NCBI GenBank assembly: GCA_963763325.1
Contig: CAVXOL010000019.1
Coordinates: forward strand, 310,001 to 374,000
DNA: 64,000 nucleotides
From: JBBECJ01 sp963763325
GTDB taxonomy: Bacteria > Chloroflexota > Chloroflexia > Thermomicrobiales > CFX8
Direction of reading: 5' to 3'
A model generated the notes under the pieces. The model did no database searches. It was not told the DNA's origin and saw only the letters and a program-made list of their open reading frames with translations. The position numbers were made by a program, and so were the translations under genes. The stretch's first letter is position 1, and the number at the start of each line of letters is the position of its first letter. This document shows positions 9,077 to 18,382 of this stretch, piece by piece.

Positions 9077-9299
9077 GCTCAAACTCCTCTGTATTGCCGG
9101 CAAAGCGCCGGTCGGCGGCATTTCGCCCGGAGCCGGTTGCGCAAGCATGGTGCCGCGGGAACTCCTACCCGTTCGGACAGTTCTCCCGCTACCTGAAGCG
9201 ATGATGTACGCCGGAGCGACATACACGATGATAGTGTTGCGGTAGGGAGCGTCCCGCCGGATTGAACAACAACCGTATCAAGCGGGAGAAAGAGACTCG

Positions 9300-10205
9300 A
9301 TGACAGCAAGCATCAATGAATTCAGCAACAGCCTCGCCGACGCAGTCGAACGTGCCGGCGGCTACACAGTCCGCGTCAATGCACGGGGACGTTACGGATC
9401 GAGCGGAGTCGTCTGGGCCGAGGGGATCGTCCTGACGGCCGATCACACGATCGAGCGCGATGAGGAGATCACGATCACGCTCCCGGACGGCAGCGACCTG
9501 CCGGCGACGATCGCCGGACGCGACCCTAGGAGCGACCTGGCCATCCTCAAAGTCGAGGGACTGACCATCGCCCCCGCGCCACGGGCCGAAGATGGCCGCG
9601 TTGGCAGCATCGCGCTGGCGGTTGGCCGCTCGGGTGGCGGAGAGAACGGCGTCGGCGCCTCACTCGGCATCATCTCCAGCATCGGCGCGATGGGACGTGG
9701 ACGACGGCGTCGCCGGGGCGGCAACGCATCGGTTGAGTCAATCATCCGGCCTGACCTGACGATGTATCCAGGCTTTTCAGGCGGGCCATTGATCGACACG
9801 AGCGGCGCGATGGTCGGCGTCAACACTTCCGGCTTCCGGGGCCAGCCACTGACGATCCCACACGCGGCAATCGGTGAGGTGGTCGAGCAGTTGCTGACCC
9901 ACGGCCGGCTGCGACGTGGCTACCTCGGGATGACCAGCCAGCCGGTGCGGCTGCCGGAGGCCATCGCCACGACAGCAGGCCAGGAGACCGGCCTGCTGGC
10001 AGTCGGCGTCGAGGAGGACAGCCCGGCCAGCCACGGAGGTGTCATGATCGGCGACATCCTGATCGGCGTCGGCGGCGAGCCGGTGCGTGACACGGATGAC
10101 CTGCGGGCGGCGCTCGGCCCGGAACTGGCCGGCCAGCCGGTGCAGCTACGGATCCTGCGCGGGGGCGAACTGCGCGAGCTGAACGTCACGATCGGCGAGC
10201 GCTAG
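9300..10205 (+). CDS. HtrA-like trypsin-fold protease with PDZ domain
   Basis: 301 residues. S1C-type protease domain (about 20-205) with His49 (LTADHTI), Asp79 (PRSDLAIL) and Ser160 in GFSGGPL; the usual GNSGGP has Phe in place of Asn. A PDZ domain follows (about 215-300: GLLAVGVEEDSPASHGGVMIGD). No signal peptide or membrane anchor is visible, unlike most DegP/HtrA proteins, so it may be cytoplasmic or activity-altered. An Arg-rich loop (GRGRRRRRGG, 133-141) is inserted between Asp and Ser. The next gene begins 3 bases after the stop, so the two are surely co-transcribed and translationally linked. Confidence 0.9.
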   Translation: MTASINEFSNSLADAVERAGGYTVRVNARGRYGSSGVVWAEGIVLTADHTIERDEEITITLPDGSDLPATIAGRDPRSDLAILKVEGLTIAPAPRAEDGRVGSIALAVGRSGGGENGVGASLGIISSIGAMGRGRRRRRGGNASVESIIRPDLTMYPGFSGGPLIDTSGAMVGVNTSGFRGQPLTIPHAAIGEVVEQLLTHGRLRRGYLGMTSQPVRLPEAIATTAGQETGLLAVGVEEDSPASHGGVMIGDILIGVGGEPVRDTDDLRAALGPELAGQPVQLRILRGGELRELNVTIGER

Positions 10206-10208
10206 CTG

Positions 10209-10898
10209 ATGCGTGAGCCGGGAGACGCGCCTGGACTGCACGATCTGCGACTGGTTCCCGGTGATGGCGAGGACGCTACCAGCGTCTTCGTCATCGCTCC
10301 ATACCCGTCGCTACGCGCCGGGCTTCGCGCACTCGTCGAGCAGACACCGGGACTGGCTGTCCTGGCAGACGCTCCCGATGACGAAATCGACTCACCGGAG
10401 CAACCAGCCGCAATCGTCATTGATGTCGATCTCGACCAGTTGGGCCTGATCGAACGACTCACGACACGTTACCCCGATGCCGCCCTGTTGCTGTTGCTCG
10501 ACAGTCCGACCAGTTATCGCCAGATTCGACCGGCCGAGCGTTCGATGGCCGTCCTGCTCAAGGACGCTGGCGCAGCGGAAATCGGCGCGGCAATCTTCGC
10601 CGCTCTCCAGGGACTCGTTATCCTCGACCCGGCAATCGCCCATGAGCTGACGACCCAGATTACTCCGAACCACCCACGCGCCAGCGAGATCGACGACATC
10701 GACCCTCTGACCGATCGTGAGCACGAGGTCCTTGAGTTGCTCGCGCTTGGCCTGCCGAACAAGACGATCGCGATGGAGCTCGGCATCTCAGAACACACAG
10801 CCAAGTTCCACGTCGGCGCAATCATGTCGAAGCTCAGCGCGGCCAGCCGGACCGAAGCCGTTGCGATTGCAGCACGGCGGGGGTTACTAGTCCTCTAA
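10209..10898 (+). CDS. LuxR/NarL-type regulator with degenerate receiver
   Basis: 229 residues. The N-terminal ~130 residues have a receiver-like alternation (SVFVIAPYPSLRAGLRALVE, AAIVIDVDL, LLKDAGAAEIGAAI). The acidic pair at the end of strand 1 is absent and the Asp site is shifted, so phosphorylation is doubtful. The C-terminal LuxR helix-turn-helix (about 165-225) is clear: LTDREHEVLELLALGLPNK then ISEHTAKFHVGAIMSKL. It is paired with the HtrA-like protease 3 bases upstream, which suggests a protease-linked transcriptional response. Confidence 0.88.
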   Translation: MREPGDAPGLHDLRLVPGDGEDATSVFVIAPYPSLRAGLRALVEQTPGLAVLADAPDDEIDSPEQPAAIVIDVDLDQLGLIERLTTRYPDAALLLLLDSPTSYRQIRPAERSMAVLLKDAGAAEIGAAIFAALQGLVILDPAIAHELTTQITPNHPRASEIDDIDPLTDREHEVLELLALGLPNKTIAMELGISEHTAKFHVGAIMSKLSAASRTEAVAIAARRGLLVL

Positions 10899-10923
10899 AT
10901 CATCCCGAAAAGGGGTGCCAGAA

Positions 10924-11541
10924 TCATGACGCGAACGCCGCGCGGAAGTTGAGAATGTCGGCGATTCGTTCGCCGGCGTCGATCTTCGTGGCGATGTCGC
11001 GTTCCTTCTCCTCGATGGCGAGACCGGCTTCGACCAGTCGTTCGGCATCGGCCTTCGCGACGACAACGACGCCGTCATCGTCGCCGACGATCCAGTCGCC
11101 TGGCTCGACGGTGATGCCGCCGCAGGAGATGCGGGCGCCAACAGTGCCGAGGCGGCGGTTGGAGCCGACGCGCGGCGTGACATGCCGTGAGAACGACGGC
11201 AGCCCAAGCTCGCGCAGGCCGACGACATCGCGCACCGGCCCGTCGATGACGACACCGGCCAGCCCGGCTGCCTTCGCGTCCCGCCCCATCAACTCACCAA
11301 AGAGCGCCTCAGTCGCGTCACCAAGCCCATCAACGACCAGGACGTCGCCGGGCTGCGCCTCGGCCAGCGCCTTGTGAACGGTGACGATGCTGCCGGTCAG
11401 GCAGCGAACAGTGAAGGCCGGACCAACCAGCTTGAGTCCCGGCACGCGGGTCTTGATCCCGGCGTCCATCGTCGTCATCCCGGTCTGGGCGTCACTCAGC
11501 GCCGCCGTCGGGATCGTCAGCAATGCCTCGCGAATATCCAC
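10924..11541 (-). CDS. RraA-like / HMG aldolase family protein
   Basis: 205 residues of the RraA fold shared by RNase E regulator-like proteins and 4-hydroxy-4-methyl-2-oxoglutarate/oxaloacetate aldolases. Family segments seen: FTVRCLTGSIVTVHKALAEA, PGDVLVVDGLGD, the metal/substrate loop GVVIDGPVRDV, and the C-terminal GDWIVGDDDGVVVV. The GxxxD...RD pattern needed for divalent-metal aldolase activity is present, which favours an enzyme over an RNase E inhibitor. It is convergent with the LuxR-type gene. A second member lies at 51528-52256. Confidence 0.85.
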   Translation of the reverse strand: MDIREALLTIPTAALSDAQTGMTTMDAGIKTRVPGLKLVGPAFTVRCLTGSIVTVHKALAEAQPGDVLVVDGLGDATEALFGELMGRDAKAAGLAGVVIDGPVRDVVGLRELGLPSFSRHVTPRVGSNRRLGTVGARISCGGITVEPGDWIVGDDDGVVVVAKADAERLVEAGLAIEEKERDIATKIDAGERIADILNFRAAFAS

Positions 11542-11679
11542 GGTGATCTTCCTTCCCCTTCCGTCCGATCATGACCGGACTCTATCATCGCAGACTCACA
11601 TCAGGGCCGACACGACGGTGCTAACTCAATAGAGTTATGATTCTAACGTCGTCATTCTCCAGAATTGATAGGAAGTCCG

Positions 11680-12159
11680 ATGAAGGGCCTGCGCTCGTTC
11701 GGTCCAATCGCGGCATTCGTAGCGCTGTTCGCGATCATGAACAGCTCCTCGACCGGCTGGCAGTTTCTCCCGGTTCTGGTCATCGCAGGCGTCCTGCTGG
11801 CAGTCGCAGTATGGCTGGGACTGCGGACACGTGCCTTTGTCGCCTCGGCCTGGAACGCAGACGGCACAGTGGTCGCGGTCGAACGAGGTGAGGGATCGAA
11901 GCGCAGGAACCGTTCGGTACCACACTACTACCCGACGGTCCGTTTCTCGACGATTACTGGCGAGGAGGTGGCCTTCGTCAGCGAGGTCGGCTCTAATCCA
12001 GCGGCTCACAAGGTGGGAGACCGCGTGACGGTCCTCTATGACCCACACCACCCTGAGGATGCTCGTATACGCTCATTCCTGCAACTCTGGTTCGTGCCCA
12101 GCCTGCTCGCCGTCGTCGGAGCCATCTCCGCGATCGCTGCGCTCGTGATGGCGATGTAG
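11680..12159 (+). CDS. DUF3592 membrane protein
   Basis: 159 residues. N-terminal membrane helices (about 5-50), then a beta-rich region with HYYPTVRFSTITGEEVAF and VGDRVTVLYDPHHPEDARI, the DUF3592 hallmarks, and a final membrane helix (about 133-157). ATG 11680 has GGAAG upstream; a longer TTG frame begins at 11665. Function unknown; the soluble loop is probably a small beta domain. Confidence 0.85.
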   Translation: MKGLRSFGPIAAFVALFAIMNSSSTGWQFLPVLVIAGVLLAVAVWLGLRTRAFVASAWNADGTVVAVERGEGSKRRNRSVPHYYPTVRFSTITGEEVAFVSEVGSNPAAHKVGDRVTVLYDPHHPEDARIRSFLQLWFVPSLLAVVGAISAIAALVMAM

Positions 12160-12172
12160 CGTCGATACACGA

Positions 12173-13603
12173 TCATTCCAACGCAAGGATCTCCTCAGCA
12201 GCACGAAGACCAGAGAGGTACGCGCCGTGGACGGTGGCAGCGAAATCAGCGCTTGTCGCTTCACCCGCGAAGAAGAGGCGCTCGCCAACCGATGCGGCCA
12301 GATCGTCATAATGATCCGGGTTCGCGCCGAGGGCCATGAACGAGTAGGACCCGTGGGCGTACGGGTCCGCGCCCCAGCGGGTAATCAGCGACGCTTCAGG
12401 ATCGGGGATGTCGTCGCCGAACATCGTCCGCAGCGTCGCTAGCGCAGCGGCGACGATCTCATCATCGCTCAGGTCTTCGATCGTGCGGCCGTAGTCGGCG
12501 GCATTGAACGCCAGCAGAACCGGCTGGCCGGTGTAGTGGGCGATGTTGAGCCACTCGGTCCACTCGCCCTTCCGTTCGGAGATGTAGCCGAGCATATCGG
12601 CCTCCTCGGGCCAGAAGATGCGCGGGAAGCGCAGATAGACTTTATTAAGGATGCCCATCCGCATCCGCTCGATCGCGCGCAACTTCTCTTCAGGTAGCGG
12701 AGGGGAGAAGGTCACGTAGCCGGCCTTGAGGACGCCTTGTGGCAGTGTCACGACCGCAAAGTCGGCGTCAAACGTTTCCAGGCTGGTCGTGACGGTGACA
12801 CCGCCATCGTTCCAGTGGACCTTGCGAACGACATGGCCGAGCCGGACATCCAGTCCCTCGGCCAGCCCGTGGACGATCTGGCTGTAACCGTTTGGGAAGA
12901 GCAGGTCGTCACCGTCGAACGAGTCGCCACCATCGAAGTAATAGAAGGAGAGGTCGGCAATATCGGCAGCGTACTCGTGCTCGATCGCGGTGTTAACCGA
13001 GTAGGCGAGCTGGCGGATCGTCGTTGGATCGGGCCGCTTTGAGTCGATCCAATCCTCGATCGCGTCACCGAGCGCGATGTCGTCCTCATCGGACTCGTCC
13101 ATGTCGTCGCGCTCGCTGTCGAGGTCGTCGAGCATCTCGACAAAGCGGTTGTCGATCTCGTCGTGTACATCATCCTCGACCAACTGGCCGTCAGTGTCCC
13201 AGAGCCAGGTGTTGTCGTAGTTGGTGACGGCCGTCGTGATATCCAGCTCGCTGGCCAGGTCGGTGATCGGATTGTCCTCACTGCCGTGGATCCAGGACGC
13301 GCCCATGTCGAGCGGTATCCCCGGCCAGGTGTGATCGGTCCAGATCCGGCCGCCGACTCGTTCGCGTGCTTCGACGACAATGACGCTGTAACCTTCTTCG
13401 GCCAGCACCCGCGCTGCCGCCAGACCGCTGATTCCAGCGCCGATCACGAGAACGGTCGCGCCGTCTACTCCGTTCGCAGCCATCGCTCCGTCTCCGTTCT
13501 CAGTGTTGCCCGTCGTCTTGTCGTCGTCGCCACCGCAAGCCGGCCAGAGCGATACAACGGCTCCAGTCAGTAATAGCGTGAGCATATCGCGCCGGGTCAG
13601 CAT
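12173..13603 (-). CDS. Flavin monoamine oxidase family protein (Tat lipoprotein)
   Basis: 476 residues. The N-terminus TRRDMLTLLLTGAVVSLWPAC looks like a Tat signal with a lipobox cysteine, so the enzyme is probably exported folded with FAD and anchored outside. The FAD Rossmann motif VLVIGAGISGLAAARVLAEEG and the second fingerprint ARERVGGRI place it in the MAO/LSD1/polyamine oxidase superfamily. The C-terminal FAD region is LFFAGEATSADFAATVHGAYLSG. An acidic Asp/Glu-rich segment around 150-170 is unusual. Predicted reaction: oxidative deamination of an amine with O2 as acceptor. The substrate is not deducible. Confidence 0.9.
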   Translation of the reverse strand: MLTRRDMLTLLLTGAVVSLWPACGGDDDKTTGNTENGDGAMAANGVDGATVLVIGAGISGLAAARVLAEEGYSVIVVEARERVGGRIWTDHTWPGIPLDMGASWIHGSEDNPITDLASELDITTAVTNYDNTWLWDTDGQLVEDDVHDEIDNRFVEMLDDLDSERDDMDESDEDDIALGDAIEDWIDSKRPDPTTIRQLAYSVNTAIEHEYAADIADLSFYYFDGGDSFDGDDLLFPNGYSQIVHGLAEGLDVRLGHVVRKVHWNDGGVTVTTSLETFDADFAVVTLPQGVLKAGYVTFSPPLPEEKLRAIERMRMGILNKVYLRFPRIFWPEEADMLGYISERKGEWTEWLNIAHYTGQPVLLAFNAADYGRTIEDLSDDEIVAAALATLRTMFGDDIPDPEASLITRWGADPYAHGSYSFMALGANPDHYDDLAASVGERLFFAGEATSADFAATVHGAYLSGLRAAEEILALE

Positions 13604-13888
13604 CGCGCCCCATTCTCAACGACGCGAACAGCCCAGTTCAACCGACCGGCCCGGCGGAGTATAGAGCGTTCAGCGGTTGTTCGGGAGATCAGCAGGCGCA
13701 GATGCCGCTCCGGTACGACCGCTCCGCCGAGCGCTGGCCAAGCGCCCGGCGTTCACTTCCCAAGACACGGGTGGATCGAGGGACTGTTCCCAAGGTCTGT
13801 GTCCAGTTCCGGCACGGATATTGCCATCTACCCGGTAATAGATCATGACGCTCTGAACAGGGGATACCCGCCAAGGAGGGAACCGAAG

Positions 13889-14398
13889 ATGGCTGCGACG
13901 AAGACGAGTAACGACATTCTTGCGCCCGACAACGCCAAGAAGCGTGACGAGATCGTCGCGCTGTTGACGAAGGCGTACTGGATGGAGATCGAGACGGTGA
14001 TGAGCTACATTGCCAACTCCGTCAACCCGGATGGTGTCCGCGCGCAGGAGATCATCGAGTCACTGGCCGAAGACGTGACGGAGGAGCTTGGCCACGCCCA
14101 GGAGTTCGCACAGCGCATCAAGGAACTCTACGGCGTCGTGCCCGGATCGATGGACTTCAAAGCCGAGCAGAAGTTCCTCCAGCCACCCGACAAGCAGACC
14201 GACATCATCCACATCATCAAAGGCGTCATCGAAGCGGAATCGGGCGCGATCGAGCACTACAACAAGATCATCGAAGCGACCGATGGCGTCGACTACGCCA
14301 CCCAGGACATGGTGATCGGCATCCTGCGCGACGAGCAGGGCCACCGCCGCCTCTTCGAAGGCTTCCTGCGCGAGTTCGAAGCTGACGGGCTGGCGTAG
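13889..14398 (+). CDS. Ferritin-like diiron protein
   Basis: 169 residues of a four-helix bundle with a diiron-type pattern: Glu in YWMEIETVMSYIAN, ExxH in EELGHAQEF, Glu in IEAESGAIEHYN and DEQGHRR near the end. This is the ferritin/bacterioferritin-like superfamily (Dps-like or Mn-catalase-like branches are possible). ATG 13889 is preferred over a longer frame at 13799 because AAGGAGGG lies just upstream. Likely role: iron storage or peroxide detoxification. Confidence 0.88.
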   Translation: MAATKTSNDILAPDNAKKRDEIVALLTKAYWMEIETVMSYIANSVNPDGVRAQEIIESLAEDVTEELGHAQEFAQRIKELYGVVPGSMDFKAEQKFLQPPDKQTDIIHIIKGVIEAESGAIEHYNKIIEATDGVDYATQDMVIGILRDEQGHRRLFEGFLREFEADGLA

Positions 14399-14512
14399 GG
14401 ATACAGGGACGTAGGGACATAGGGACATAGGGATTAGGAGTTTGCTCTTTCGAGAACAAGTTCCTAATCCCTATGTCCCTACATCCCTATGTCCCTATCC
14501 CTCAACAGAAAC
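14399..14512. repeat. Long palindrome built of TAGGGACA-type repeats
   Basis: The left arm has several GGGACATAGGGA-like units ending GGGATTAGGA. The right arm is TCCTAATCCC followed by TATGTCCC units. Arms of roughly 44 bases flank a loop with TTTGCTCTTTCGAGAAC. It follows the ferritin-like gene directly and probably ends its transcript. Related GGGACGTAGGGA units occur at 52240-52260. Confidence 0.7.
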
Positions 14513-14520
14513 GGCACAAC

Positions 14521-15512
14521 ATGACGAAGCAGGCACGCACGCTTTCATCGTTGCTTGAGTCGGCGCGCTGGGGGTGGCTGGATGCCGTGGCGGGGCCTGT
14601 CCAGGGGGCGGCGCATGCGGTGTATCGGGCCAGTCCGGTCGGGATGAAGGTCAAGAGCCTGCTGAATGGGACACCGTTCCGGCACGCGTCCACCCGGCGC
14701 TGGTTGCTATCCCACTCGGCGCATGGACAATGGCGGCCGTCCTGGATGTCATCGAGGGACAGGCGGGACGACGCGAGCGGCGGGGGTTACGTGTCGCGGC
14801 TGATACCTCGGTGGCCGTCGGCGTCGTCAGTGCGCTGCCAACCGCGATGAGCGGCGTCGCCGACTGGGTTGACCTGTATGACCATCACCGGCGAGTGGGA
14901 ATGGCGCATGCGCTGCTCAACACGGTCGCGCTCGGTTGCTACGCTGCCTCGCTGGCGTTGCGGATGAGCGGGAGCGACCAGCGCGGGCTGGCAAAGGCGC
15001 TGTCGAACACCGGTTACGGCGTCGTTGCGCTCAGCGGTGCGCTCGGCGGCGAACTGGTCTTCACGCTGGGTGTCAATGTCCCGCACACAATCTACCCGAA
15101 GCCGCCGGACGACGAGGCAGATGTCCTCGCCAGCGATGAACTGGTGGAAGGTACGCCGGTCGTCGTCGAGGTCGGCCGGGTGCCGGTCCTGCTGCTGCGG
15201 CACGACGGGGAGATCCACGCCGTCCAGGACTGGTGTCCGCACGCGGGCGGACCGCTCTCGCAGGGCACATTCGACGGTGACATCGTCGAGTGTCCGTGGC
15301 ACCAGTCGCGCTTCTGCCTGGCCGACGGCGCGCCGATCCAGGGGCCGGCGGCGGTTCCACTGCGGACCTTCGAGGTGCGTGAGGCCGGTGGGCGAATCCT
15401 GGTGAAACCGAGCTACGAGGCGCAGTCATGGCCACCTCCGCCTGATCCGATCCGCGACCGCCCACAGCACATCCGGCTGTCGCCGGATGGTGAGAGCCAA
15501 GCGACCACATGA
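14521..15512 (+). pseudogene. DUF2231-Rieske fusion (one frame break)
   Basis: About 330 residues over two frames. The first frame encodes MTKQARTLSSLLESARWGW through the SLLNGTPF region. Near 14688 the frame shifts to VHPALVAIPLGAWTMAAVLD, the DUF2231 membrane domain with about four helices. A Rieske [2Fe-2S] domain follows, with CPHAGGPL and CPWHQSRF (Cys-X-His ... Cys-X2-His ligands). The break lies at the point where DUF2231 normally reads GHPLHPALV, so a single-base error is likely. The last bases overlap the acyl-CoA dehydrogenase start by 4 (ATGA). Probable role: membrane-bound electron-transfer protein. Partner unknown. Confidence 0.8.
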
Positions 15513-16648
15513 CGATCGACCTGGTGACGACGGCGCGACGAGTCGCCGACAAGATCGCGACGCTCGCGGCCGGGAGTGACGACGAGCGAGTGTTTCCAGT
15601 CGAGGAGTTCCGGCTGATCCGCGAAGCGGGGTTGCTGGCGGCACCGCTGCCGTGCACATACGGCGGCCATCGGCTGGACGGTTCTCAGGAGACGACGCTG
15701 GAGATGCTGCTCGTCCTGAAGGAGATCGGACGCGGCAATCTCTCGATCGGGCGGCTCTACGAAGGGCACGTCAACGCGCTCCAACTCATCCAGATCTTCG
15801 GAACGCCGGAACAGATCGCTCGCGCAGCACACGACGCGGGCGAGCGTGGGCTGCTGTTCGGTGTCTGGAATACCGAAGCAGGTGACGGCGTCAGACTGAC
15901 CCCGATCGACTCCGACCGCTACCGGCTGGACGGCGCCAAGACGTTTGCATCCGGCGCGGGACAGGTTCAGCGGCCGATCGTTCCCGGAGCACTGCCGGAC
16001 GGTGGCTGGCAGATGACGATCGTGCCGATGGAGACGGCAGACGTGGAGATCGATCCGAGTTGGTGGCAACCGATGGGGATGCGGGCGTCGACCAGCTACC
16101 GGGTCGACTTCACCGGTGTCGAGATCGGTCAGGACACGCTGCTCGGAGCTCCGGGGGACTATCATCGCCAGCCGTGGTTCTCGGCCGGGGCGATCCGCTT
16201 CGCGGCCGTCCAGCTCGGTGGAGCCGAAGCGCTGCTGGACGCACTGCGCGACTACCTGCGCGATCTGGACCGCACCGGCGATCCATTCCAGCGCGCGCGT
16301 GCCGGTCAGGCGGCGATCGAGGTCGAGACCGGTAACCTCTGGCTACGTGGAGCGGCCCGCCACGTTGATCTGACACCAGACCGCACGCGAACCGACGACC
16401 CAGCCCCGCAAATCGCCTACGCCAACATGACGCGCGTCGCGATTGAGCACGCCTGCCAGACCGTCATGCGGCTCGTCGTGGAATCGGTGGGCGCGCGTGG
16501 CCTGCTCCGACCACATCCCATCGAGCGGATCGTCCGCGACCTGACGCTCTACCTGCGTCAGCCTGCGCCGGACGCGGCATTGGCGGTCGCGGGTGAGTAC
16601 GCCCTGCAATCGGAGGAGCAGCCCAGCCTGCTCTGGCGCGATGAGTGA
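15509..16648 (+). CDS. Acyl-CoA dehydrogenase family protein
   Basis: 379 residues with the three-part acyl-CoA dehydrogenase fold. N-terminal helices: PLPCTYGGHRLDG and LKEIGRGNLSIGRLYEGH. Central beta domain: GVWNTEAGDGVRL, YRLDGAKTFASGAG, MGMRASTSYRVDFTGVEI. C-terminal four-helix bundle: VESVGARGLL. The catalytic Glu of fatty-acid enzymes is not obvious, so it may be one of the monooxygenase-like or non-fatty-acid members. It overlaps the Rieske gene by 4 bases and the methyltransferase by 8. ACAD + NodS methyltransferase + GT2 is a recurrent bacterial neighbourhood of unknown product. Confidence 0.9.
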   Translation: MTIDLVTTARRVADKIATLAAGSDDERVFPVEEFRLIREAGLLAAPLPCTYGGHRLDGSQETTLEMLLVLKEIGRGNLSIGRLYEGHVNALQLIQIFGTPEQIARAAHDAGERGLLFGVWNTEAGDGVRLTPIDSDRYRLDGAKTFASGAGQVQRPIVPGALPDGGWQMTIVPMETADVEIDPSWWQPMGMRASTSYRVDFTGVEIGQDTLLGAPGDYHRQPWFSAGAIRFAAVQLGGAEALLDALRDYLRDLDRTGDPFQRARAGQAAIEVETGNLWLRGAARHVDLTPDRTRTDDPAPQIAYANMTRVAIEHACQTVMRLVVESVGARGLLRPHPIERIVRDLTLYLRQPAPDAALAVAGEYALQSEEQPSLLWRDE

Positions 16649-17277
16649 CCGCTCGACGCTCCCGCCTGCTTACTTCGAGCGGGTCTACGCCGAGTCCGAC
16701 GATCCGTGGGGCTTCGAGACTCGGCCCTACGAAGCTGCCAAGTACGCGGCGACACTCGACGCGCTGCTGAGGGAACGCTACCGCTCGGCGTTCGAGATTG
16801 GATGCTCGATCGGCGTCCTGACCGAACGACTGGCGCAACGTTGCGAACAGGTGCTGTCGGTCGATGTCGCCGAGCGCGGCGCTCGAACGGGCACGCGCCC
16901 GCTGCCGGCATCTGCCGCACGTTCGCTTCGAGCGGATGTCGGTGCCCGACCAGTTTCCAGACGAGCAGTTCGACCTGATCCTCGTCTCAGAGGTTGGCTA
17001 CTACTGGAGTTGGGACGACCTTGCGCTCGCCCAGCGCCGCATCATCGAGCACCTGGAGCCGGGAGGGCACCTCTTGCTCGTCCACTGGACCCCATACGTC
17101 GCGGATTACCCGCTGACCGGCGATCAGGTCCACGATGCATTTCTGAGCGGCGCGAGTGACGGCAACGGTCTCCGTCACCTAGTCGGCAGCCGCCAGCAGA
17201 CGTACCGGCTGGACCTCTTCGAACGCGTGGATGCTCGCGGAATGCCCGGCGCGCAGTTCGCTGAGGATGCGGCGTAG
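16641..17277 (+). pseudogene. NodS-family SAM methyltransferase (one frame break)
   Basis: About 210 residues. The N-terminus PPAYFERVYAESDDPWGFET and SAM-binding motif I (AFEIGCSIGVLTERLAQRC) are in the first frame, which shifts near 16880 just after VLSVDVAE. The second frame carries ALERARARCRHLPHVRFERM, then DLILVSEVGYYW (motif IV region) and LLLVHWTPYVADYPLTGD. Order and spacing match the NodS (nodulation protein S) N-methyltransferase family, so one inserted or lost base is the simplest explanation. It overlaps the ACAD stop by 8 bases. Its last 99 bases overlap the convergent GT2 gene. Confidence 0.8.
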
Positions 17278-18236
17278 ATCGGCGATCGCCGTCTCGATCG
17301 GCACCTGTGGCTCGCGAATGCTCGCCTTCCCAGTCACACGCGCGATGATGGCTGGTACTGATTCGACCAGGAACTGCTCACCGCGCTCGCCCATCTCCGC
17401 CCAGCGTCCGAGTTGGCCGGAGAAGCCGAAAGTCGGTCCGGCCATCCGGACGGGACGATGTCACAACCCGCACGGCTGGGGAGTGGCGGATTCTGGCGCG
17501 TACCCGGCGGAGCGCGTCGTAGAGGGCGACATCTTCGAGCAGCGGCAACGGCGGTATGCCGCCGGCCCGGCAGTAGGTCGTCGACAGTAACAGCGATGCT
17601 TGGGTCCAAAGTGCTGGAAATGGCGCGGCCAGGGATCGAACGGATCGGGGGCGAGCCGAGACTCAAGTTCTGCGACCAGATAGCGATACGTCACATCGCG
17701 CAGGTGGAACATTCGCGCATGTGGGCCGAACTCGGCGAAATCGGCCGGGTCGACCAGAATGCGGCCAGCAACTGCGTCCGCGCCGGACTTCAATCTCGGC
17801 CAGCGTCGTCGCGATCCAGTCGGGCGCGACGATGGTGTCGGCGTCGGTCGTCGCGATGACGCCGCGTGGTCCCAGCCGCGCCGCTGCCGCGTCCATCAGC
17901 AACCGCCGCGCCCGTCCGACATGGGCCTCGTCCTCGGGCAGATCGACCTCAACGACATGCAGCGCGAGCTCGGCGTTCCGGTTCGCGAACGCACGCGCGA
18001 GCTGCCGCCGAGTCATCGACCGAGTTGTTGACGAGCAGGATGATCTCGTAGCAGTCAGGACTGAGCGGTGAGCCATCGAGAGCGAGCTGTCCGGCCAGCG
18101 CCGACAGCGTCGCAGGCAGTCGAGTCTCCTCATCGCGGACCGGGATCACAACTGACAGGACGCAGCCGGTGCGAGGCGGTACCCAGACCAGCATACTCGC
18201 CGGCGGCGCTGTATCAGGATCAGCGAATGTGAACAT
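17179..18236 (-). pseudogene. Glycosyltransferase family 2 (four frame breaks)
   Basis: A GT-A fold GT2 transferase of about 350 residues scattered over three frames, with breaks near 18010, 17790, 17600 and 17445. Readable parts in order: CVLSVVIPVRDEETRLPATL; LHVVEVDLPEDEAHVGRARR then VIATTDADTIVAPDWI, with the DAD metal site; ILVDPADFAEFGPHARMFH; STTYCRAGGIPPLPLLEDV, the acceptor/catalytic ED region; then FGFSGQLGRWAEMG. All domains are there, so recent damage or sequence error is likely. It faces the NodS methyltransferase with overlapping 3' ends. Confidence 0.75.
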
Positions 18237-18382
18237 TGTTCTGGACTTTCCATCATGCTGCAAACATCTGGATCACGCTGGCGGTGATGGGGCAAACATG
18301 ATGATCCAGACAGTCACAATGCACGACAGGTGCCAGATGATGGCGTGACCCAGGAGGACTCACATGAGCGGGCCGACAGCGC

